From Neocallimastix lanati (nom. inval.) (Eukaryota; Neocallimastigomycota; Neocallimastigomycetes; Neocallimastigales; Neocallimastigaceae): a DNA stretch of 64,000 nucleotides. A program made the translations under genes and the position numbers. Position 1 is the stretch's first letter, and the number at the start of each line of letters is the position of its first letter. The stretch is taken from NCBI GenBank assembly GCA_016946835.1, contig JACVTC010000095.1, positions 75,001 to 139,000 of the forward strand. Direction: 5' to 3'. Under the pieces are notes generated by a model. That model saw only the letters and a program-made list of their open reading frames with translations, ran no database searches and had not been told where the DNA came from. Shown here piece after piece: positions 35,801 through 46,227 of the stretch.

Positions 35801-37759
35801 CACCCAGATGTAACTAAACCATTCATAGTAGAATGTGATGCAAGTAACTATGCTATAGGTGCTGTTTTATCTCAGAAAGATGAAAATAATAAATTACATC
35901 CTGTTGCTTACTTTTCAAGAAGTTTACAAGGTTCCGAAATAAATTATACCATTACAGAAAAAGAGTTATTAGCTATTAGAGATTCTTTCTTAACTTGGCG
36001 ACATCTTTTACTTGGTGCAAAACATAAAATTACTGTCTATACTGACCATAGAAATTTAATCTATACTTTAGGAGGAAAAGTTGGTAATCAAAGACAGCAT
36101 AGATGGCACTTATTCTTTCAGGAATATGATTTCCAACTTATATATAGACAAGGAACAAAAAATGGGAAACCAGATAGTCTTTCAAGAAGACCTGACTATA
36201 TGAAGAATAACGAAGATATTAAACCAGAAAATATATTAGATATTAAAAATGTAAAAGAAGTTCCCTGTTTTATAGGAATTATGAGTAATTTACTAGAAAA
36301 AATTATTGATGCTATTAAAGAAGATGCTACTGCTGAAGATATTAAATTATACTTTAGTGAAAACAATGTTAAAAATAATTATGCTTATAAACCATTTAGG
36401 AAAATGGAAAGATTTAAAATAAAAGATAATATTATATTATATAACAATTTAATTTATATTCCTGAATCACTTAGATTAGAAATTTTAGAAAAATATCATG
36501 AAAAACCCACTTCTGGACATCTTGGTATAAGAAGAACTTTAGAACTAATTACAAGAAACTTTTGGTGGCCAAAAATACATGAAGATGATACAAGTTATGT
36601 TAATTCTTGTGAATGTTGTGCAAGAAACAAGGTTAATAGACATAGGAAATATGGTCTTTTACAACCTTTAGATACTCCCGATAGACCTTGGAAGTCTATC
36701 GAAATTGATTTCCTATGTGGTCTTCCTTATTCTAAAGGATACACCGTTATTATGGTAGTTGTTGATCGTCTCTCTAAGATGATACATTTAATTCCATTTA
36801 AACAAATACCTGATGCCAAACAAACTGCCAAAGCTTTCATTACAATTATATTTAAACTACACGGATTGCCTTGTGATATGTATACAGATAGAGGATCTCA
36901 ATTTACAAGTGCTCTTTGGAAAGAAGTAATGGAATATTTAAACATTAAATCAAAAATCGCTACAACTGACCATCATGAAACAGTTGGTCAAGTTGAAAGA
37001 TGTAATTCTTTTATTGAACAATATTTAAGAGCTTACTCAAGATCATATTATCATGATGATTGGATTGAATGGATTCACCTTGCTGAATTTGTTTATAATA
37101 ACTCCATTAATGAATCTACAAAAGAAACACCCTTCTTTATTAATTATGGGTTTCATCCATCTATGGATGAATTTTTCTTATTACCTGATATTGATACTAA
37201 TAATAAAATTATTAAGGACTTAAGTATGAACTTTAATCATATTAAAGATGTTTTATTAAGGTCAAAAGAACTATATAAAATACACGCAGATAAAAAGAGA
37301 ATGCCACCTCCAATATTTAAAGAAAATGATTTAGTTTGGATACAAGCTCCTCCATCACTAAATATCGAAGATAGTTCAAAATTAGCTCCTTGTAAATATG
37401 GACCATATAAAGTAATAGATGTTCTGAATAATCATAATTATAAAATAGATATTAAAAGGTCACCTTTTCCAAAACATCATCCTATATTCCATGTTTCGGA
37501 GTTAGAACCTTTTATTCCAACGCCTCAAAAGTTTTTAAAAAGAAGCACTCATGATGAATCTGTTAATGATATAATTGAGATCTCAGGATTTAGAACTAAT
37601 TATAAAAAGAATCAATATGAATACAGAATCAGGTATAAATATAGAACTGCTTACAATTGGGTTCCTTCAGACGAAGTTGAAAATAACCCCCGAAATCAAA
37701 ATATTTATTTACAATATTTACAAAATGGAAGAAAACCTATTTCAATAGCTTATAACTAA
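32860..37759 (+). pseudogene. Element F gag-pol region
   Basis: Gag starts at 32860 (MSFYNNVWADI) with a coiled N-terminal part and a clear retrotransposon Gag domain (GFFSGDTKETD to the EEMEEFP region), followed by an Asn/Lys-rich segment. Then come protease (MLDSGSFCNF), an unusually long Asn/Lys/Phe-rich linker, reverse transcriptase with YLDD (LYLDDILIYSED), RNase H (VECDASNYAIGA), integrase (zinc finger HEKPTSGHLG/CECCARNK; core EIDFLCGLP, DRGSQF, QVERCNS) and a diverged C-terminal chromodomain (YRIRYKYRTAYNWVPSDEV). The frame is broken about three times, so this is a fossil, though the sequence is otherwise well preserved. Confidence 0.85.
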
Positions 37760-37780
37760 AATGATAATAATAATAATATT

Positions 37781-37827
<47 letters not shown>

Positions 37828-38377
37828 GAAATTTTATTTTTTATTATTATTAATTTGTTTTTAAATTTTATTTTATTATTATCAATTTTTCAGTCAAATT
37901 TCAATTTCAAAATTTCGTAATTTTCAAAATTTTCAAAATTCAAAAACATAGCTATGTTACACTTACAACTATCAATTTATAATCCAATTTTATTCATAAA
38001 TTCATTAATTATTATAATTTTCAATTTTTTTAAAGTTTATGCATAAAATTAAAAAGTTAATTGAAATTAAAATTTCAAAATTTCAATTTCAAAAATTTTT
38101 AATAAAAAACACTTAAAAATGGTACCATCATATTCTTAAACATCAATTTTTATAACAAAATTTTAATTTTATTAAATTTTAGAAATTTCAAAATTTCAAT
38201 GAAATGGTCACTTATAAAGTATTTCCTTTAAAAATTTAAAAGGACTCAAGTGACCTTCCTCTTTCATAAATTAAAAATTCTTAATTTAAGAAATTCCAAA
38301 AAATTTTTTAACAAAAATTTAATCCTCCTTATCGTTACACAAAAATCGTCTTGAATCCGATTTTTATGGGAGGGCAT
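37760..38377 (+). other. 3' untranslated region of element F
   Basis: AT-rich stretch with a poly-A run (37789-37822) and many copies of AAAATTTCAAAATTTC-like sequence. It ends in a polypurine tract, TATGGGAGGGCAT, just before the 3' LTR fragment. No gene. Confidence 0.65.
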
Positions 38378-38478
38378 TGTTGAAATTATAACTGAATTGA
38401 AATCTCAATTTCAGTTATTTACATTTCAATAGTTAAAAAATATTATTTATTTAATTATAAATAATATATATATTTAAA

Positions 38479-39135
38479 TTAATAATCTATTACTAATTAT
38501 TTATTTCTAATCTACTTAATTATATATTTTAAAAGACAATTTTTTTATTTTACAGAAATTAATTCTGTGGTTTAGTAATATTTATTTAATCCTAAAGTTT
38601 AATTTTACTAAGTTTAGAAAAATAATATTATTTAAATTGTTAATATAAAATTTATAATCATTTCATCAAATTTATAATATAATATTTATAATAAAACATA
38701 TAATAATAATATAACTATTTTCTTTTATGTTTAATTTTTTTTTTTTTTTTATTAGTAATCATTAATACAATTTTTAATCTGGAATTTTCCAAAGAAATAA
38801 TTAATATTGATAAGTTTAATATTAATAAAAGAATTATTGATAAGATTTTGATAAACTATTAAGAAAATTGATAAAATAAACTATATAATATTGATAAGGA
38901 TTTTAATAATAATAAAATATAGATAAGAATAATAAAAGTAGTATAGATAAGGAATTAATATTAAATACACTTTTTTTAAATAGTATAATTTAATTTGTAC
39001 TAATTAGGAATATAGATGAATTTATTAGAATATAGAAAGTTCCAAAAGAATAAAGAATCAAATAATTTATTTAAGGCTTAAATAAATCATTTAAGATGAA
39101 TAACCAAAAGAATATTATTTGGGCATTCTTTATCA
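38479..39135 (-). repeat. 3' LTR of element C, outer part missing
   Basis: Matches 45567-46223 with about three differences and ends CATTCTTTATCA on its inner side. It is joined directly to the F 3' LTR fragment without a target duplication, in AT-rich sequence with short microhomology, which looks like a deletion joint and not an insertion. Confidence 0.85.
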
Positions 39136-39158
39136 AGATGCCCCCACAAAGACTCAAG

Positions 39159-42100
39159 CTATACCAGAGCTGAGTTATACTTTACTATATTCTTTACATG
39201 AACATTTCTGTTCATTTGAATTCCGGTCTTGACGTCTGCGAGAGTAACAGTATTGAATTGCCTTTTAATTACCTTTAATGGTCCAACAAAGTAGGGTTCC
39301 AACTTAGTTCTACTAAAGTTTCTAACAAGCACAAGATCTCCGGCTTTAATTTCTTTAGCTTTATTCCAGCTCTGTTTTTCTTCTCGTCTGGCAGCCCAAT
39401 ATTTATTGGCATTCTTGATATTTTCACAAGCTTCCATAGTCCAGCGATAATGATTGATAAATTTTTCCAGTAAGATTTCATCAGATGATTTATTAATTCC
39501 CTTAGTCGGTCTAGCTGCGATATCAAAGGGTTGCTGATCTTCTCGGCCATACACTAATTCGAAACTTGAATGATTAGTTGTAGAATTTTTAACTGTTCTA
39601 AGAGCCCAAAGAGCCGACGGTAATACTTCGTCCCAATCTCTATTTTCGGTTCCTAGAAGTCGTAATAGCTTGCCTATTTCTTTGTTCCTATTTTCCGTCA
39701 ATCCATTGCTTTCAGGATGATAAGTAGAAACAAACTTAACATAAACATCGTACAAATCGAGAAATACCTTGGTCATATCGGAAGTAAATTGTACCCCATT
39801 GTCAGTAGTAATAACTTGGGGAACTCCATGACGAGCGAAAACTTTAATTAAGAATTTTACTACATCTTTAGAAGTAATACTTTCAGTAGGCTCGGCTTCT
39901 ACCCACTTAGTAAAGTAATCTACTACTACTAAAATATATTGGTTATTGTTACTTGTTGGTTTTAGCGGACCTATAATATCTAGACCAAGATGTGTAAATG
40001 GACCTTCCACTTGAGTTGGAATATTTTCCGTGGGTTCTGGGTAAGGTTGTGGTCGATTCAATTGACATTTGGCATATTTGGATATGACTCTTTTAATGTC
40101 ATTCACCATATCATTCCAGTAGTAACTTTTCCTCAAGCGTTGATATGTTTTGTAATAACCATCGTGGCCGATTTTATGAGCTTCGAATATAAGTTTTAAC
40201 TTTTCGTCAGTTTCTGTGACTAATTTCCTATAATTGTTTCCATCAATGAAGTATTCTACTCCATCTATTTTTGTAAACTTTTCGTTAATGAATTCTTTAA
40301 TAACTTTGGATAGCAGATCGTTTTCTTCATTATTACTAATTTTGGTTGCTAATACTTTCTTTTCTTCAAGATTCTTCATTCTAGATAAGGCATCAGCAAC
40401 CACATTCTTTTTCCCTTGTTCGTAACGAATGTCAACTTTTAACATACTAGCCGTGAGGCACCATCTAGTTTGTCGAGCATTGTTGGGTTCCTTATTTTTA
40501 AATAGTCCAAGTAGGGGTTTGTGATCAGTGTAGACAATAGTTATAAACGGACTTCCCATGATATATGGTTTAAGCTTGGTGATGCAATAATATAATGCGG
40601 TTCCTTCTAAGTCTGTTATACCATAATTCTTTTCAGCTTTAGTAAGACTTCGACTTACAAAGTGCACTGGATGTTCTACATCATTTTCATCCTTTTGTAG
40701 TAGTACTCCACCAATTCCTTCATACGAAGCATCTGTTCGAATGATAAATTCTTTCTCAAAATCTGGATACTTAAGAATTGGTGCATTAATCAATTTTTCC
40801 TTAAGTAGATTAAATCTTTCCTGATGTTGTTCGTTCCATTCATACGTAACTCCCTTTCTAAGCAACTTACAGATAGGAGCAGTTATTTGAGCATAGTTCG
40901 GAATGAAATCTCGATAATATCCCACTGATCCTAAGAACGAGCGAAGTTCATGAACGTCAGAAGGAGCTTTCCAATTCTTAATAGCTTCTACCTTACTATC
41001 AATTGGTTTTAGTCCTTCAGTGGTAACTCTATGGCCAAGAACATCTACTTCGGTTTGCATAAAGTGGCATTTTTCAATGTTAATTTTTAGGTCATTTTCC
41101 TTGAAGATTTCTAATACTTGTTTAATGTGTTCAATGTGTTCTTCAATACTTTTGGAGAAAATGAGGATATCATCAATAAAGTTGAAAACACAATTACCAA
41201 TGAGAGGAAATAAAATACGATTCATTTCTCGTTGGAAGGTAGCTGGAGCACCAGTTAATCCAAATGGCATGACTTTAAATTGGTAATTTCCGAATCTAGT
41301 AGTAAAAGTGGTCATTTCTATGCTATCTTCTTCCATTTTAATTTGGTGATATCCAGAATAAAGGTCCATTGTTGTAAATACAACAGCTCCATTTAAACAA
41401 TCAAAAATTTCATCAATATTGGGAATTGGGTAAGCATCTTTTTCAGTTCGATCATTTACTCCTCTATAATCTATACATAAACGCCATTTTCCGTTTGGTT
41501 TTGGTACCAAGACAATTGGGGATGACCATTCTGAACAAAAAGGTTCGATCAATTGTTTGTGGATTAATTTGATTATCTCGTTCTTAAATATGTCTGACTT
41601 AAATTTTGATAACCTGTAGTATCGTTGTTTAAATGGTTTGGCATTGGATTTAAGTTTAATTTTGTGGGGTTTAAGTTTTGAAGGTGTAAGTTCTTCTGTG
41701 GAAGTTGCTACTTCTACAATGAAATTTTCAAGTAGCGCAATAATTGTATCTCGATATTTTTCATTTAAGGAAGCTTTAAAGTTTGGATGATGAATATATT
41801 CCTTAGGAGGTAATCCTTCTATTTTCTTTAAATTATTCTTTAAGTCTCCTTCTTCAGGAACTTTCTTGAGCATACATAACAATTTGTCTTCTTCTAAAGG
41901 TTGATTATTTATTGAGGCAATATTATCAACTAAACCATCTGGTTTAACTTGACAAAGGCAATATCTAATAGGATGAATAAAAAGTTTATTATCAACTTGT
42001 GTTTTTAGGTTGATAAGCATATCATAGAATGGTTCTTCCTTATCTATTATTCTAAAGTCGACATCAAACGTAAGATTTCCAATTGTGACAGGGACTCTAA

Positions 42101-42974
42101 TTATTATTCCTTCTGAATACTCATCATTTTGAGTAGCTAAACGAATTTTTCCACGACTAATTCCTATGGGCTCATATTGATTTGGTAACTTATCCAAGTA
42201 CCTTTTAGTAATTATACTAAGATTACTGCATGAGTCAATAAGCAGTTTACCAGGAACACCATCTACTGAGGCATCTACCATGGCAATATCATCTTCTTGC
42301 ACTTCTTTACATTTACTAATATAGGAATGATCAATATTATTTACTAATACCGCAGAAGCATAGACATTATCGATGGCACCAGCAATTTTTGACGAGTCTT
42401 TTTCTAGCCTAAGACCTTGCGTTACTTGAGCTCGTATTTTTGGCGCAACATTGAACAATTGACCAAAGGTAATATTACATTTAGTAGAGTTAAGATCAGT
42501 AGTAACGTCATAATCTTCTACATTGGATACTAATTGGATATTTCTATACATCTTGCTTCTTCTTGTATTATTTAGTTTTTCAGATTTTTGTAAGTTAGAA
42601 ATTTTCTCAATCGTCGCTGTCGTACTAGATTCCTGTTTGGTCTTATCCTTCTTTTTCTCTTTTGATTGAATATCTTCTTCAATTATAGTTGTAGGATGGT
42701 AATCCATTCTTTTAGCTTCTTCCTCTCTTTCTCTATCTCTCAATTCCTTTTCAATTTTTTTTTCTTTATTGATACTTGGTTGAGCGATAATAGAAGGATG
42801 AAGTTGGGTTGGAGGAGGTAGAGTGTCCATATTCTTATCAGTCATTTCTAGTTCTCTTCTTTTTCTAAGAGCAGGAGTGGAAATTGAACGAGGTTGGTCT
42901 TTTAGTGTTTCGTACCTTCTCTTTTCTGCATTAGCCTCAACCTTTTTACTGAGTTGATCTAATTTCCTTTTCAT
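39159..42974 (-). CDS. Element C Pol (protease, RT, RNase H, integrase)
   Basis: Open frame of 1271 residues from the first Met. The frame stays open upstream into the end of gag, so Pol is most likely made by -1 frameshifting from gag and not from this Met. Order: charged N-terminal stretch, protease near residue 246 with the motif LIDSCSN, reverse transcriptase with FIDD near 598 (NFIDDILIFSKS), RNase H near 745 (IIRTDASYEGIGG), integrase zinc-finger-like region near 938, DDE core (GLDIIGPL near 997, TTDNGVQFTSD near 1058, TENRNKEIG near 1091). It ends after an RNA/DNA-binding-type C-terminus (VGPLKVIKRQ) without a chromodomain. Elements D and J belong to the same broad lineage. Confidence 0.94.
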   Translation of the reverse strand: MKRKLDQLSKKVEANAEKRRYETLKDQPRSISTPALRKRRELEMTDKNMDTLPPPTQLHPSIIAQPSINKEKKIEKELRDREREEEAKRMDYHPTTIIEEDIQSKEKKKDKTKQESSTTATIEKISNLQKSEKLNNTRRSKMYRNIQLVSNVEDYDVTTDLNSTKCNITFGQLFNVAPKIRAQVTQGLRLEKDSSKIAGAIDNVYASAVLVNNIDHSYISKCKEVQEDDIAMVDASVDGVPGKLLIDSCSNLSIITKRYLDKLPNQYEPIGISRGKIRLATQNDEYSEGIIIRVPVTIGNLTFDVDFRIIDKEEPFYDMLINLKTQVDNKLFIHPIRYCLCQVKPDGLVDNIASINNQPLEEDKLLCMLKKVPEEGDLKNNLKKIEGLPPKEYIHHPNFKASLNEKYRDTIIALLENFIVEVATSTEELTPSKLKPHKIKLKSNAKPFKQRYYRLSKFKSDIFKNEIIKLIHKQLIEPFCSEWSSPIVLVPKPNGKWRLCIDYRGVNDRTEKDAYPIPNIDEIFDCLNGAVVFTTMDLYSGYHQIKMEEDSIEMTTFTTRFGNYQFKVMPFGLTGAPATFQREMNRILFPLIGNCVFNFIDDILIFSKSIEEHIEHIKQVLEIFKENDLKINIEKCHFMQTEVDVLGHRVTTEGLKPIDSKVEAIKNWKAPSDVHELRSFLGSVGYYRDFIPNYAQITAPICKLLRKGVTYEWNEQHQERFNLLKEKLINAPILKYPDFEKEFIIRTDASYEGIGGVLLQKDENDVEHPVHFVSRSLTKAEKNYGITDLEGTALYYCITKLKPYIMGSPFITIVYTDHKPLLGLFKNKEPNNARQTRWCLTASMLKVDIRYEQGKKNVVADALSRMKNLEEKKVLATKISNNEENDLLSKVIKEFINEKFTKIDGVEYFIDGNNYRKLVTETDEKLKLIFEAHKIGHDGYYKTYQRLRKSYYWNDMVNDIKRVISKYAKCQLNRPQPYPEPTENIPTQVEGPFTHLGLDIIGPLKPTSNNNQYILVVVDYFTKWVEAEPTESITSKDVVKFLIKVFARHGVPQVITTDNGVQFTSDMTKVFLDLYDVYVKFVSTYHPESNGLTENRNKEIGKLLRLLGTENRDWDEVLPSALWALRTVKNSTTNHSSFELVYGREDQQPFDIAARPTKGINKSSDEILLEKFINHYRWTMEACENIKNANKYWAARREEKQSWNKAKEIKAGDLVLVRNFSRTKLEPYFVGPLKVIKRQFNTVTLADVKTGIQMNRNVHVKNIVKYNSALV

Positions 42975-43126
42975 GGCACAAAGAATATTGTATTCCTCAT
43001 CAAAATCAGAAGAACGAAGTTCTATATCTTCCTCGACTTCTTCAATTTCGTTTCCATTAATTTCATTAGAAGACTGATAATTGACAGAAGCTATTTTATT
43101 GACGGCGGGAGTGCTTCTTCTCCCTA

Positions 43127-44005
43127 TTAATGATTTAAATTTTTACTAAAAAGTTTATTTTTGTTATCTTCGATGATTGCTCTAAGTTTAGGACATTGTT
43201 GTTGGTAATGTCCTTTCTCTCCACAGAAATAGCAAGTTTTAATAGTGAGATTCCTCATTTTGTATACTAACTCATCCCTCTCAATTCTCTCAATTCCCTT
43301 ATCAATAGGTTTTTGTTCTACTACTGGTTTTCTTCTAAAACTTTGATTTGAGTGATTATTATGATTATTATTCGATGGATTTTGTTGAATACTAGAGTTT
43401 CCGTTGTCATTTCCTCTTATTAAACTCAAGCGATCTACTTTTTCAGCAACAGTAAAGGCTTTTTCTAAAGAGATCTCGTCTTTCAATGATACTCTTTTCC
43501 AGGCTTCTTTATTATTTTGTAATGATTCCGCATAGTCTAATACGCTCACCTGTTTCTTTTTCTGTTTATTTAACTTTAGATATAGTGACCTGTACCTTTT
43601 ATTGAAGTTTTTGACTTTTTCAAACCTTCCAATTTTTAAAGCGCGAAGTTCTCTGAGGAGTTGGTTTTGATCTTCCTTCACACCATAAAAAGTTTCCAGA
43701 GCTTCAACTATTTGAGGTAATGAGGGATACCCAGTTACTGGATCTTCATTTTCTGAGTCCTCATCATCATCTTCAGATTCTTCATCTTCTTCCTGGTCCT
43801 TATTTTCTAGTTGCTGAATGATTTTTCCTGGTTCTCCTTTGGAAGTCAGGACACATGCAATAAAAATTTTCTTTGGATCCGTTACATCTTGTAACTCAGC
43901 CCATAGTTGTATATCAGAGTACCAAGTCTGGATATCTAAATTTTCTTTAGAAAGAACTTCAATTCCTTTGAGTTCCTTCTTCAATTCCTTGAAATCTAGA
44001 GCCAT
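43127..44005 (-). CDS. Element C Gag
   Basis: 292 residues if started at the Met of MALDFKELKK (44005); the frame is open for 26 more residues to 44083, but that extension is hydrophobic and atypical. It contains a retrotransposon Gag region (IQTWYSDIQLWAEL to the KKQVSVLDYAESL region) with an acidic insert (DEEDEESEDDDEDSE), and a C-terminal zinc knuckle CYFCGEKGHYQQQC (CX2CX4HX4C) that would bind the RNA genome. It ends in SKNLNH just after the slippery site. Confidence 0.92.
   Translation of the reverse strand: MALDFKELKKELKGIEVLSKENLDIQTWYSDIQLWAELQDVTDPKKIFIACVLTSKGEPGKIIQQLENKDQEEDEESEDDDEDSENEDPVTGYPSLPQIVEALETFYGVKEDQNQLLRELRALKIGRFEKVKNFNKRYRSLYLKLNKQKKKQVSVLDYAESLQNNKEAWKRVSLKDEISLEKAFTVAEKVDRLSLIRGNDNGNSSIQQNPSNNNHNNHSNQSFRRKPVVEQKPIDKGIERIERDELVYKMRNLTIKTCYFCGEKGHYQQQCPKLRAIIEDNKNKLFSKNLNH
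43136..43142 (-). promoter_or_regulatory. -1 frameshift site A-AAT-TTA between gag and pol of C
   Basis: In the gag frame the RNA reads A AAU UUA two codons before the gag stop, fitting the X XXY YYZ rule exactly. The pol frame is the -1 frame and is open across this point. Frameshifting to make Pol is a known habit of Ty3/gypsy elements. No experimental evidence is possible here. Confidence 0.75.
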
Positions 44006-44083
44006 TCTATGGTTTGTCTTGTTGAGATTTGAATAATATAGTAAAATAGGATAATATAATATTGGGTTTTGATAAGGTAACAA

Positions 44084-44313
44084 GTTGATTACTTCAGTAT
44101 GGAATTAATAATAATAAAAATAAAATTTTATCCTAGCTCGAATTCCTCTTCGACCCACCTAGAAGATTTTAAAAAGAAATTTTAAACTAAGTTCGAATTC
44201 TTCTTCGACCCACTTAGATATGAATATTTATTTCGTTTAACAGTTGAGCTCGAATTCCTTTTCGACCCACTCAACAGAACTTATTATTTGAATTATATTT
44301 ATTTAGAAGCTTA

Positions 44314-44347
<34 letters not shown>

Positions 44348-45176
44348 TTAATAGAAATTAATTTAATATTGTTATTATCAAGTTGAACTACCGACCAAGT
44401 TATATATAATAAACTACTAACTTATGGGTCTTTCGTCCGATAATATTCATTCCGTCACCCTATTCACGTGATCTATGTTCCGTCACACGCTTCAGGATCT
44501 TAATATTACCCCTACTATCCCCCTCTTGACAGCTAGTAAGGCTTGTTTATGCTGATATAACTTGTTTAATTCAATCTTGATAAGAAAAGTATATTTCAAT
44601 TATCAATATTAAATTAAAACAAATTTTAAATATAACTTAAAAGAATATAATTAAAAAAAAAATTTTTTTTTTTGTTTGTTTGTTTGTTTGTTTTATTATA
44701 AAAAAAAAGTATAATAAATTTAAAAATATACAAATTTACTAATATTACTAAAAATTTTATTTTATCTTTCTGCTTAACGGCATTTCCGGAAATTTTCCGT
44801 ACTTATACCAAAACATAGGAAGTAGTATGTAAGTTAGCCCAGCTCGCCTATTACGGCTTCATGTAGCACTTACACCGGGCGCTTCTGCTGTCAAACCAAC
44901 AGAACGGCCAGAACCCAAGAATAGTTGTCACTACAACCTACCCTTGAGGATAACTAACCTGAAAACTTCCTAATTCTTGCGATTTGGCTAAGTACGCTTC
45001 TAAATCGTACTAAATCCAATAAGCAAGAAAGACAGGTTATAAAAATTCTAATAATATATAAAGGAAGTTTCACCGATAAAAAATTATCTATCACTTCCTA
45101 TAATTTTAATAAATAAAAAAAAATGTTTTATAAGAAAGCTATTATTTTAATTTTATTTAAATTTTATCCTAACTTT
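44084..45176 (-). other. Structured 5' leader of element C
   Basis: About 1.1 kb between primer site and gag, including a much less AT-rich block at 44770-45060 with several inverted repeats (for example CGATTT/AAATCG near 44985-45012) and a block near 44400-44540. Three related hairpins lie next to gag (listed separately). No open frame of note. Likely roles are genome packaging, dimerisation or translation control. Confidence 0.6.
44133..44275 (-). ncRNA. Three covarying hairpins in the C leader
   Basis: Hairpins at 44133-44162, 44187-44217 and 44243-44275. In RNA sense each has an outer stem that differs (CUAG/CUAG, CUAAG/CUUAG, GUUGAG/CUCAAC), then constant UGGG, inner stem UCGAA/UUCGA and a purine loop (GAGGAA, GAAGAA or AAGGAA). 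Both sides of the outer stem change together between copies, which supports a conserved RNA fold. Confidence 0.7.
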
Positions 45177-45193
45177 CCCCGATATCTCCACCA
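45177..45193 (-). promoter_or_regulatory. Primer binding site of element C
   Basis: In element sense TGGTGGAGATATCGGGG, beginning with the TGG that pairs with a tRNA CCA end, a few bases inside the 5' LTR. Element J has the similar TGGTGGAGAATCCGGG at the same place, so both probably use the same or a related tRNA. Confidence 0.7.
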
Positions 45194-45196
45194 AAT

Positions 45197-46223
45197 TTTA
45201 TGGTTTGATTCGGGGTTTTTATAAAAATTATTCAAAAATTATAAATAAAATTAAAACAATAATAAAAATAAAAATAAAAGATTAATATAAACAAAAAAAA
45301 AATAAATAAACAAGATAACTTTTTAAAATTTTATTTTTATAATTCTTTTATTAAATTTTTTTTATTTGAAAATTATAATGTTAAAATTACCATATAAAAA
45401 AAATACAATTTTTTTTACTGTTATTTATATTTTTTTTTTCTTAAAATAATAGAAATGGTAAAGCCATTTCTTTGTATAATAAAAATTAATTATTATTAAT
45501 AATTTTTATATTATTTTTTTTTATTGTTAATATAATTATTATTTACTTATAATAAATACTGCTTATATATTAATCTATTACTAATTATTTATTTCTAATC
45601 TACTTAATTATATATTTTAAAAGACAATTTTTTTATTTTACAGAAATTAATTCTGTGGTTTAGTAATATTTATTTAATCCTAAAGTTTAATTTTACTAAG
45701 TTTAGAAAAATAATATTATTTAAATTGTTAATATAAAATTTATAATCATTTCATCAAATTTATAATATAATATTTATAATAAAACATATAATAATAATAT
45801 AACTATTTTCTTTTATGTTTAATTTTTTTTTTTTTTTTATTAGTAATTATTAATACAATTTTTAATCTGGAATTTTCCAAAGAAATAATTAATATTGATA
45901 AGTTTAATATTAATAAAAGAATTATTGATAAGATTTTGATAAACTATTAAGAAAATTGATAAAATAAACTATATAATATTGATAAGGATTTTAATAATAA
46001 TAAAATATAGATAAGAATAATAAAAGTAGTATAGATAAGGAATTAATATTAAATACATTTTTTTTAAATAGTATAATTTAATTTGTACTAATTAGGAATA
46101 TAGATGAATTTATTAGAATATAGAAAGTTCCAAAAGAATAAAGAATCAAATAATTTATTTAAGGCTTAAATAAATCATTTAAGATGAATAACCAAAAGAA
46201 CATTATTTGGGCATTCTTTATCA
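45197..46223 (-). repeat. 5' LTR of element C
   Basis: About 1027 bp. The outer end CATTCTTTATCA is exact; the inner end is set by the primer site and by likeness to the K LTR (TATGGTT, then CGGG). It contains GGTAAAGCC, shared with K. Followed by AAAA and then element J. Confidence 0.75.
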
Positions 46224-46227
46224 AAAA

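Larger units (their letters stand above)
31382..38478 (+). mobile_element. Ty3/gypsy element F, broken
   Basis: Plus-strand element inserted in the inverted LTR A. Parts: 5' LTR (31382-32825) carrying insertion H, a very short leader (34 bp to the gag ATG), gag and pol region (32860-37759), a 3' untranslated stretch with a roughly 34-base poly-A run, polypurine tract TATGGGAGGGCAT, and the first 100 bp of a 3' LTR (38378-38478) that is cut where element C's LTR begins. The coding region has about three breaks. Two solo LTRs of this family occur at 28339 and 53038, so F has been active more than once in this neighbourhood. Confidence 0.85.
38479..46223 (-). mobile_element. Ty3/gypsy element C, coding region looks whole
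   Basis: Minus-strand element. Parts from its 5' side (right to left): 5' LTR (about 45197-46223), primer binding site (45177-45193), a long structured leader, gag (43127-44005), pol (39159-42974) in the -1 frame, polypurine tract GTGGGGGCATCT, and a 3' LTR (38479-39135) whose outer third is missing at the junction with element F. No break is visible in gag or pol. The two LTRs show only a few differences over about 655 shared bases, so the insertion is young. There is no chromodomain. Confidence 0.88.

Noticed and set aside
45560-46223. C 5' LTR starting at TGCTTATATA (45560)
   Set aside because: The primer site at 45177-45193 and likeness to K show that the LTR extends left to about 45197; the left LTR is simply shortened.
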